Assembly (NCBI GenBank): GCA_008933995.1
Contig: WARS01000036.1
Span: 19,143,285-19,207,284 of the forward strand
Direction of reading: 5' to 3'
Source: Datnioides undecimradiatus
Lineage: Eukaryota; Chordata; Actinopteri; Lobotiformes; Datnioididae
Length of the DNA stretch: 64,000 bases
Shown here: positions 58,190 to 64,000 of the stretch, piece after piece
Position numbering within the stretch: position 1 is the stretch's first letter
Layout: each line of letters begins with the position of its first letter
Made by a program: the position numbers and the translations under genes
The notes under the pieces: model-generated
Database searches by the model: none
Seen by the model: only the letters and a program-made list of their open reading frames with translations
What the model was told of the DNA's origin: nothing

Positions 58190-60345
58190 CCTGCAGATGT
58201 GATTTACCATCATCCTTCACCAGAACCTCCTTCTGGCACATGTCCTGCACGTTCACGGTGCAGTTGACGATGAACTCTGGCGTGGAGCAGTCGTGTGTCA
58301 TCTCCTCACACTGGTAGCACTGAATCTGCAGAGCCCGCCCTGCAACACACACACACACACCCACACTCAATGATTAAGTCAATCTATTGTCAGTGCATCA
58401 TCTCCAGCAGGTTACATGGTTTCCACCATCAGCCGCGACTCTTGGCTCATTTTTCATTTAGACGCTCCCGTTTGTTCCGTCGAGCGTCGTGAATAAAAGA
58501 TGCTGGGGCTTCATCTCAGACTGAAATTCAGTTTCACTTTTGGTGAAAATTTCAGGTTTCTCTTGCACTCTGACCGTTTCGAATTGATGCGACAGACACG
58601 CTCAATTATTCATCTGCGTTCCGGCTGCTGGTGGTGCGTTTATTTCAGCGCCGCGTTGTTGCAACATTTCATCACGTCTCGCTTTGATGGCTGACAGTTC
58701 TGCTGTAAGAGCCGACGTGTTTACAGTGAACTTGTTTTACAGAGTGTCTCTCAGAACTCCCATTTGTTCAGAAAGGTAAACAGATATGAAGCACTAGAAA
58801 TGCCTTTCACTCAGAAACACGTCGACCGGCTCCTCTGATGCATCATTTTGTTCAGGCTGCAGACGCATTTTGGCTTTTACTGTTCACTTTGGTAACATTT
58901 TACACTAAGGAACAGACAGTTTGAGGAGTTAAAACAGAGGAAATAAGGAATTAACAGCTAGTTAATGATTACTTAATCGAGAAACGAGCGACCAACACAT
59001 CAGAAACGACTTAATAATTGATAATAAGTTAATAAGTACTTAAGAAGAGGTAATGATGACTCAGTAAATCATTACACATTAATTAGTTAATGAATTGATC
59101 AATTGATACTGAGTAGTTACTGAGTAATCCTCATTACTTCACCATTACCTGTCCATTAGTTACCTGCATCTGTTCTCTAGTCTCATTACCCACAGTACAG
59201 TCCTCCATTAGCAATTATAAGGGAAGTACTTAATGAGTCATCATCATTCCTAACCTGTTTATTAATTAACTAATCATTATGTAAAACAAATTAAAAGGGT
59301 TAATTACTCATTAATTAGCAGTGAACTAGCTGCTAGTTCCTCATTTGTTTGCTTGTGATTACTCACATTTGTTGCCGCTCATTAACGCAATTACAGCAGG
59401 CGCTGTATTGACAGCACACGTCACTGAGTCAATATTATTATTATTATTATTTTTTAAATGATTAATTAAGACTTTTATGGTCGATGCACCGGACATGAGA
59501 GTGAATGTTGCATGTGTTGCTGGCTTTTAAAAGAAGGAGCAGCAAAGACGATGAGACTGTATGCGCAAAAGGATCAAAACCTGATATTTGACCATCGGTT
59601 GCTGCATGTAAATACGCATCAAACATCGTATTTTAAAGCTTATTTGAAAGTTACTGTGCATCATTTCAATGTTGGGGTGTAAATAAGAATGTATTCGTTA
59701 CTATTTCCATGCATGCATGTGTTCAAGGAGTGAAATATCGTGTTTTTAACCTATAACGTTGTTTCACTGGTAGTTTTACTCGTCAGTCGGATAAAGAGGA
59801 GCCACTTGGAGAAAAGCTCGTCTTCACTGCGCCACAGCGATTACTGCAAACATTACAGGAGCTTCATAAAAGGTCAAATCCAGGAGGATAATTCCCAGTT
59901 TGAAGTGGAGTCAGAGCGCTGATCTGCAGTCTTTGCGTAAACTTACCTGCATCGTTTCAGACGCACCGGACGCGCGGTGCCACGGTGCGCTTTACAAAAC
60001 ACCAATCTGGTGTGGGAATCAATAGCGAAGGTTTAGCGAAGACTTTAATCTAATTACATCCAAATCTGAGCCCCCGATCACCATAGCGACGCGTTATAAT
60101 CAAAGACCTGCACAACTTTAAATGAAAAACGACGTCCAAGCTGTGCGCGCTGCGTCTCCGCAATTAACCGAGATCACACCTTCGCACTCACTGCGCTGCT
60201 TCTCCAAAAAAAGAAAAAGAAGAGCGGCTTTGGAAGTTTTGGTGCGATACGGCAGCTTAAAAGTCGCGTTCAGTCCCGCGAAGTGTGTGTCCGTACCTGA
60301 GCTGAAGACGAACAGGAGCAAAGTTGAGACGGTGAAGAGCCGCAT
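47316..60345 (-). CDS. lypd1: LYPD1 (Ly6/PLAUR domain-containing 1), three exons, complete
   Basis: GPI-anchored Ly6/uPAR 'three-finger' protein; mammalian LYPD1 (Lynx2) is neuronal and modulates nicotinic acetylcholine receptors. Exons 60345-60297, 58339-58208 and 47557-47316 join in phase to 140 residues (human 141). Residues 1-17 form a hydrophobic signal peptide; the mature start is near ALQIQC at 19-24. The domain has twelve cysteines (24, 27, 34, 43, 51, 68, 74, 85, 93, 96, 97, 102) in the LYPD1 pattern and closes with CCNTPLCNGP. A sequon is at Asn42. After a basic linker (RQKKR) a hydrophobic tail SLYILLLLSSALC fits a GPI-attachment signal. ALQIQCYQCEE, PEFIVNCTVNVQDMCQKEV, YRKSCASSGACLIAS and GKLNSVCITCCNTPLCNGP are near-identical to human. 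The signal peptide differs, as is usual. Tail-to-tail with gpr39. Confidence 0.95.
50730..50756. repeat. (ATT)n microsatellite
   Basis: Nine ATT units, lypd1 intron 2. Confidence 0.95.
50790..51060. repeat. Teleost interspersed repeat carrying a CTCF-like motif
   Basis: The order 'taaaggagcagtatgtttga', 'agctagcatgctaaccagct', 'taacaccactttgtacctg', 'gcatccaacctgccctcagg', 'gctgccccctgctggcc' matches my memory of a dispersed fish repeat. Limits approximate. Confidence 0.5.
51037..51051 (-). promoter_or_regulatory. CTCF core motif, perfect consensus match
   Basis: The minus strand reads ccagcagggggcagc, fitting CCASYAGRKGGCRSY at all 15 positions. Binding is inferred from motif alone. Confidence 0.45.
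51482..51515. repeat. (GCT)11 trinucleotide repeat
   Basis: Pure CTG/GCT run in lypd1 intron 2. It makes spurious poly-Ala and poly-Ser frames on the minus strand. Confidence 0.95.
51600..52920. other. lypd1 intron 2, nothing recognised
   Basis: Low-repeat sequence without splice-consistent coding regions. Confidence 0.35.
52932..52951. repeat. Perfect 20-bp palindrome
   Basis: aactaactaattagttagtt equals its own reverse complement, with a central TAATTA homeodomain-type core. Confidence 0.9.
53030..53160. repeat. Fragment of the 'agcatgctaac' repeat family
   Basis: atgctaacatgctaacaaga ... tgttagcatgctaacc ... gctaattagcatg, as in the copy near 14.2-14.4 kb but shorter. Confidence 0.45.
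53170..54950. other. lypd1 intron 2, nothing recognised
   Basis: A 12-G tract at 54349-54360 and a short tandem ctttcaccgc duplication near 54250 are the only marked features. Confidence 0.35.
55078..55390. mobile_element. MITE-like element with tgtcaaac/gtttgaca ends
   Basis: Starts aggtgtgtcaaactcgaa and ends gggccgcatgtttgacatca, so the ends are inverted (tgtcaaac against gtttgaca). The interior has 'gggccagacc' and 'gccagaccggacccttaaaa ggg' near its ends. This is a common non-autonomous element in teleosts. Transposase family not determined; no coding capacity. Confidence 0.65.
55986..56018. repeat. (CT)n microsatellite
   Basis: Uninterrupted CT run in lypd1 intron 2. Confidence 0.95.
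57020..57034 (+). promoter_or_regulatory. CTCF-like motif
   Basis: ccactagggggctgc fits 14 of 15 positions of the CTCF core. It lies at the edge of a dispersed-repeat fragment (57000-57340). Confidence 0.35.
57951..57990. repeat. (CA)n with gaca interruptions
   Basis: CA-rich microsatellite in lypd1 intron 2, about 220 nt past exon 2 on the sense strand. Confidence 0.9.
58140..58188. repeat. (GT)24 microsatellite beside lypd1 exon 2 donor
   Basis: On the lypd1 sense strand this is (AC)24 starting 19-20 nt after the last exon base. Confidence 0.97.
58208..58339 (-). CDS. lypd1: lypd1 exon 2 (first half of Ly6 domain)
   Basis: Encodes GRALQIQCYQCEEMTHDCST through CQKEVLVKDD plus one base. 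Acceptor ttgcag, donor gtaaat. (GT)n lies just upstream and (AC)n just downstream on the sense strand. Confidence 0.95.
58344..58362. repeat. (CA)n microsatellite at lypd1 exon 2 acceptor
   Basis: On the sense strand a GT run leads straight into the ttgcag acceptor, in place of a normal pyrimidine tract. Confidence 0.9.
58885..59350. mobile_element. Teleost TTAA/TAATTA-rich dispersed element
   Basis: Starts ttggtaacattttacactaa, continues gaggagttaaaacagaggaa and ataaggaattaacagctagt, and has many gttaatgattac/gtaatcattaac-like short palindromes with a near-mirrored end (attagcagtgaactagctgc, cctcatttgtt). I recognise this as a dispersed non-coding fish element. Limits approximate. Confidence 0.55.
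60297..60345 (-). CDS. lypd1: lypd1 exon 1 (signal peptide)
   Basis: Encodes MRLFTVSTLLLFVFSS and one base of Gly17; donor gtacgg. The frame stays open upstream to an ATG at 60573, but the start at 60345 is chosen because it places a signal peptide at the N-terminus and has an A at -3. Confidence 0.85.
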
Positions 60346-60352
60346 GGTCCGC

Positions 60353-60436
60353 TTACTGACGCTCTGAGCACGAACATGAGACGCGGATGGTCGCCGGGTC
60401 TGAGGCGCGGAGACAGAGCAGCTGGCAGCCGGGCAT
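60353..60436 (-). promoter_or_regulatory. Upstream ORF in lypd1 leader
   Basis: An ATG in good context (ctcaccatg) opens a 27-codon frame, MPGCQLLCLRASDPATIRVS then CSCSERQ, whose TAA ends 7 nt before the lypd1 ATG. It is relevant only if the transcript starts upstream of 60436, which is not shown by sequence alone. Confidence 0.4.
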
Positions 60437-60580
60437 GGTGAGCCTGACACCTCCTGCGACGCCTCACCTCTCTTATCCGGCGCTGACGCACGCTCACATG
60501 TATGCGCACACACGCACGGGCACGGGTGTATTCTGTGCCACGTGATCAGGGAGTCATGCTGAGGAACCTTCAAATACGTT
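60370..60580 (-). promoter_or_regulatory. GC/CpG-rich lypd1 5' region, promoter candidate
   Basis: CpG-rich compared with flanks, immediately upstream of lypd1 exon 1. No clear TATA box; the transcription start is not placed. Confidence 0.35.
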
Positions 60581-60599
60581 TCTGCTCTTTGCTCTTCTT

Positions 60600-62560
60600 C
60601 TTTTCTTTATTATTATTACTCACGTGACCATTCATGTCTCTCCTGGGGCGCATATCCAGCAGCATAGACAGTATTGATTAATCATAGTGTATCACAGGAA
60701 TATTATAGGAATACTACAGCCACAGTGTGTCTCTATGATCCTCAGGACCTGTAGCAACTACATGTGGCTACCAGTCACTTTGATCATGAAGGTGTCTCTA
60801 CTCTACAGAGGCTACAGTATAATATAGAATTAAGTATTTATATTTAAGTATATCAGGATTTGTGTCACTCTGTCGAGGTCAGATTATGTAAAATAAGTAT
60901 AATTAGGGATACTTTATTTAAAAATATACATTTAAAAAGCAGTTTAACTTCGCACAAACTGCATATAAAGCAATTTATATTGTTATTGGTAATATTGTTT
61001 TTAAGTTCTTTCATTGTTTTATGCCAGAAATCACACTTTTGGAGGGCTAACTTTGGTCCCCAAGCCCCAGTTTGGCCAACTCTGGTCCATATGTTAGACA
61101 ATATTACAGATGCAGACACGTCCGCTGCGTCAGCACCATGGACACCACAGTGGATTTATCACGGTTAGACTGCTGATACTTCAGAGCCAAGGGGCATGCA
61201 TTTTGTTCATTAGGCTATTAAGTAGGTTGGCATCCTCCATCCAACCCCCTCAAATCACCTATTGATTATTTATATTTATTTATTATATTTCCTTTTTTTA
61301 ATTTTTATTTTATTTTATTTGTCAATTTCTTGTTGAATCTCACATAATTTGCATCTGCTCCAATGAAACAGTTTCATGTTTGGGACTAATAAAGTTTTCC
61401 AGTGAGTAAAAAACTTGAATCATTTGGCACATTTCCAAACAAAGTAAGATGCTTTACAGCAAACAAGTGATAAAAGTAAGTAGGATCCAAAAGACAAGAT
61501 ATAAATCAATATTGAATATTTTAAAAATCCCAACAAATACGATCAGACCGGTGAATAAAAATGTCTGACTGATTAGTTTTTGCGCTACCGACCACCCTAA
61601 ATCTTTCTTATACGGCCGGATAGCTCCAGAATCTTTATTTTCTGTATTTATAGCTCATCATTTTACAGAAATTAGACCATAAACTGACAGAGCAGATTTA
61701 GTGCACTGACCTCCAAAGACTCCAATCAGGTTTGAGCGAACTCAGTGCTAAAACAACTTTATTAGTTTCACCACTTTGACCCAATATATATGGAGAATCG
61801 CAGCAACCCACTTTACTTCTGTATCATTTCACATTTAACGTCAACATCAGACGTTAAAAGCAAAGAAATACAGAGATAAAGCAGTGGTGGAATCATATTT
61901 CAGGGTCTTTACTTAAGCAGATATACAAATATGTCACTTTACAAGTAAAAGCACTTCACTTTAAATGTTAGAAAGCAAAGAATGACTTAATGTAAAAGTG
62001 CTTAATGTAAATATTCTGTGTAGTAAAACGTGTTCGGTGCTTCATTAAGTGCACAAGAAGTCCATCGTATTGCTGCTTAAATGTGACTTTAAAAAGCTGC
62101 ATTAGATGAAAAGTACCTCAAACTCTAATACATATATTTAATTACGTTGCATCACTGCTGTAAAGCGACCTCATTAGACCCATACGTCCATCTACCTTCC
62201 AACATCCATATATTATTCAGTATAATCCTTATTTTTTGATTTCCAATTTGACTTAAAATGTTAATTTTTTATTCTAGTGTAATTGAATTTAATATCATTT
62301 TGATTAAATCCGGAGTCTGGGTGAACCGGCCCGTCTTTACATGTGCAAGTAAATCAATGGGCGTGTGAGGGAGCTGTCAATCAAACTTAGCCCGTGCACG
62401 CGCACACACACCTGAGGAGGGGTCTAATCAGGCAACAGTGGAAACACCTGTTAAAACAGGAATACAAAGTGCATTCAGCGGGGACTATTTACAGCTGCGG
62501 AGTGATACACGTTTGATGCTCAGTGAGTATTTACAGCAGCAGGATGGTGCATGAGGGTAA
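60600..62560. other. Upstream of lypd1, AT-rich
   Basis: No gene recognised. At 61380-61402 'gggactaataaag' resembles the 3' terminus of fish LINE-type retroposons, so a retroposon remnant may precede it. Confidence 0.35.
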
Positions 62561-62571
62561 AAATAAACTTC

Positions 62572-62592
62572 TGTGTGTGTGTGTGTGTGTGT
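62572..62592. repeat. (GT)n microsatellite
   Basis: Short GT run followed by gcgcgc. Confidence 0.9.
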
Positions 62593-62937
62593 GCGCGCTC
62601 ATTGTAATGAAGGAAAATGTCAGCCAGTGCAACAGTGTGACTCACTGATGTGTTTTTAATTAGTTTTTGAAGCTCTGTGGCATAAAGGAACAACATATAT
62701 CAGCCTCCGAATACACGGTTGATGTTAGTACATCACATTTGTTGTTGTTGACGGGTAGCGTCGTGGGATTGTTTGTCAATAAGAAAAATACAGAATGTCA
62801 CCGGCATCATCTGGTCCAACTAGACCTCTGTCACAAAGTGTGTGTTGTTGAGTTTAAACAGTTTTTCAGAACCAGAATGTGTGATAACCATCCGTTGTCA
62901 GTTTCATCATATCCTTTTTGCAGATGTAGCACTAAAA

Positions 62938-63083
62938 ACTGACTCTGGATCAGCTGTAAGACACATTTCTGTGTGTCAGCAGCTTGATAAACTGACTCTG
63001 GATCAGCTGTAAGACACATTTCTGTGTGTCAGCAGCAGCTTGATAAACTGACTCTGGATCAGCTGTAAGACACATTTCTGTGC
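62938..63083. repeat. Three-copy minisatellite, unit 53-56 bp
   Basis: Unit begins actgactctggatcagctgt and includes aagacacatttctgtg and tcagcagcttgataa. Copies start at 62938, 62991 and 63047; the second has an extra 'cag', and the third is truncated. Copies are nearly identical, so the expansion is recent. Confidence 0.95.
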
Positions 63084-64000
63084 TCCTCTTTTCAGCCGCT
63101 GCTTGTTTTTAACTCTGTATCTGAAGCAGATGAAGGATTTCAGTCGTCGGACGTCTGGATCTGAAGTTATCAGAGAAACAAGCTGAGCAAACGTTAGCAG
63201 CAGCTCGGCTCGCCGCCCCTCCAGGACGTCCCGTGTGCGGCCGACAGCGTGGGAGAAACAGTGGTTTTTAAGGTGGAACTGCTTTATTCAGTGTTTCTCT
63301 GGGTTTGAATCAGCGGCTCTGTTTGTTTTGGAGAGGAGGAGACCTCTGTGGAGAATTCAGCTCCCAGTAAAAACCTCCTGAACCATCAACACTGAAGGAA
63401 TCCCAGCTGACAGGAAGACAACAACTCCCAGCATCCCACGCTGCTGCACCACGTCACAGGACTGCAACCTCTGTTTTAATTAAGAAAGGCTACAAAGCTG
63501 CATTTTGTACATTCAACCAAGCGTCTTTGTGGCCTCACTCAGAGGCAGACTTAGCTAATCCTGGGTTTTGCCAGCAGCATAGTATTGATGTGGCTGTTTA
63601 AAAGACAGTTGTGCTCATTAAAGGCAACGCATCTGATGTGTGATGTGTATGCACAGCCTTTTGAAACGGTTCCTCTCATTGGACAAAAGTAAACTCGTTC
63701 AAACTGCGGCCATTTTTCCCGTTTACGTGTCATAGATTTTATTATCCGGAGCTCTTTAATGGAAACAAACACGGGATGATTTAACCGGCGGTGCGTCGGG
63801 GGACCTCTTAGGGCTACTTTTCATAAAATAAAACCATAAAAAAGTTGAAACAACGCGCGCCGGAGGAAAATACTGCCGGCAGTGAAACGCGTCGTGAGTT
63901 AAAAGGTAAACAAAGAGGCCGACTGCTGTCCGGTGCAGCATGTGGCAGCGCTGCACAACACTCGGCGATAAGGCTCTGTGAAGTGAGGCACCTTTCAAAG
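63084..64000. other. Right end, no gene recognised
   Basis: Patchy GC-rich sequence (63185-63250 and 63780-63960) without a recognisable coding exon. Confidence 0.35.

Larger units (their letters stand above)
47558..58207 (-). other. lypd1 intron 2 (10.65 kb)
   Basis: Splits the Ly6 domain. Holds the repeats, CTCF-like motifs and low-repeat blocks listed separately. In 47700-50700 I see no exon or known repeat beyond simple sequence. 55560-56660 is notable as a long non-repetitive block with short CT and G-rich runs and may be regulatory. Confidence 0.8.
58340..60296 (-). other. lypd1 intron 1 (1.96 kb)
   Basis: Separates the signal-peptide exon from the Ly6 domain. Contains the interspersed repeat at 58885-59350; otherwise no feature recognised. 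Confidence 0.8.

Noticed and set aside
60118..60573. Longer lypd1 N-terminus starting at 60573
   Set aside because: It would bury the signal peptide behind 76 residues of polar, low-complexity sequence and reads into the intron at its other end.
1..64000. Endogenous virus, prokaryotic operon or defence system
   Set aside because: No viral gag/pol/env, integrase, toxin or bacterial gene pattern was seen; the only polymerase trace is the decayed LINE fragment near 32.5 kb.

Overview
The window is vertebrate nuclear DNA, almost certainly from a spiny-rayed (percomorph-type) teleost fish. The evidence is split genes with GT/AG introns, abundant CA/GT microsatellites, and interspersed repeats of kinds I recognise from teleost introns (the 'agcatgctaac' family, the 'tagcttagcataaa' family, and the 'tgtcaaac...gtttgaca' element). 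There is no sign of bacterial, viral or organellar sequence.

Three protein-coding genes are supported. (1) slc35f5, plus strand, about 566-10336: 13 coding exons of a SLC35F-family multi-pass membrane transporter. The N-terminal exon or exons lie left of the window. (2) gpr39, plus strand: exon 1 at 16911-17694 and exon 2 at 45091-45593, a complete 428-residue class A GPCR of the ghrelin-receptor/GPR39 group, split by a 27.4-kb intron. (3) lypd1, minus strand: exons at 60297-60345, 58208-58339 and 47316-47557, a complete 140-residue GPI-type Ly6/uPAR protein. gpr39 and lypd1 converge tail to tail. Their candidate poly(A) hexamers (46905-46910 plus, 46922-46927 minus) lie only 11 bases apart, so the two 3' UTRs probably overlap slightly.

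Layout: 1-565, 5' intron of slc35f5; 566-10336, slc35f5 coding exons, with a 973-bp A/C-only microsatellite in one intron; 10.3-16.9 kb, intergenic, with a possible alternative slc35f5 end near 12.2 kb and a repeat near 14.1-14.4 kb; 16.9-45.6 kb, gpr39 with a repeat-rich giant intron (tandem minisatellite at 20.9-21.3 kb, decayed LINE reverse-transcriptase fragment near 32.5 kb, inverted-repeat element just before exon 2); 45.6-47.3 kb, convergent 3' UTRs; 47.3-60.3 kb, lypd1 with CTCF-like motifs and several repeats in intron 2; 60.3-64.0 kb, lypd1 upstream region with GC-rich 5' DNA, a uORF and a 3-copy minisatellite.

The genes are not a pathway unit; they are syntenic neighbours. I see no novel enzymatic or defence system. 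The most noteworthy signals are: loss of all the human GPR39 zinc-sensing residues (His17, His19, Asp313) and of the Cys11-Cys191 pair in this fish GPR39; the opposed poly(A) signals of gpr39 and lypd1; lypd1 exon 2 sandwiched between dinucleotide repeats that are CA-type on one flank; a hairpin in slc35f5 intron 5; and a phase-compatible alternative last exon for slc35f5. Assignments rest on reading and on remembered family sequences; no database search was run.
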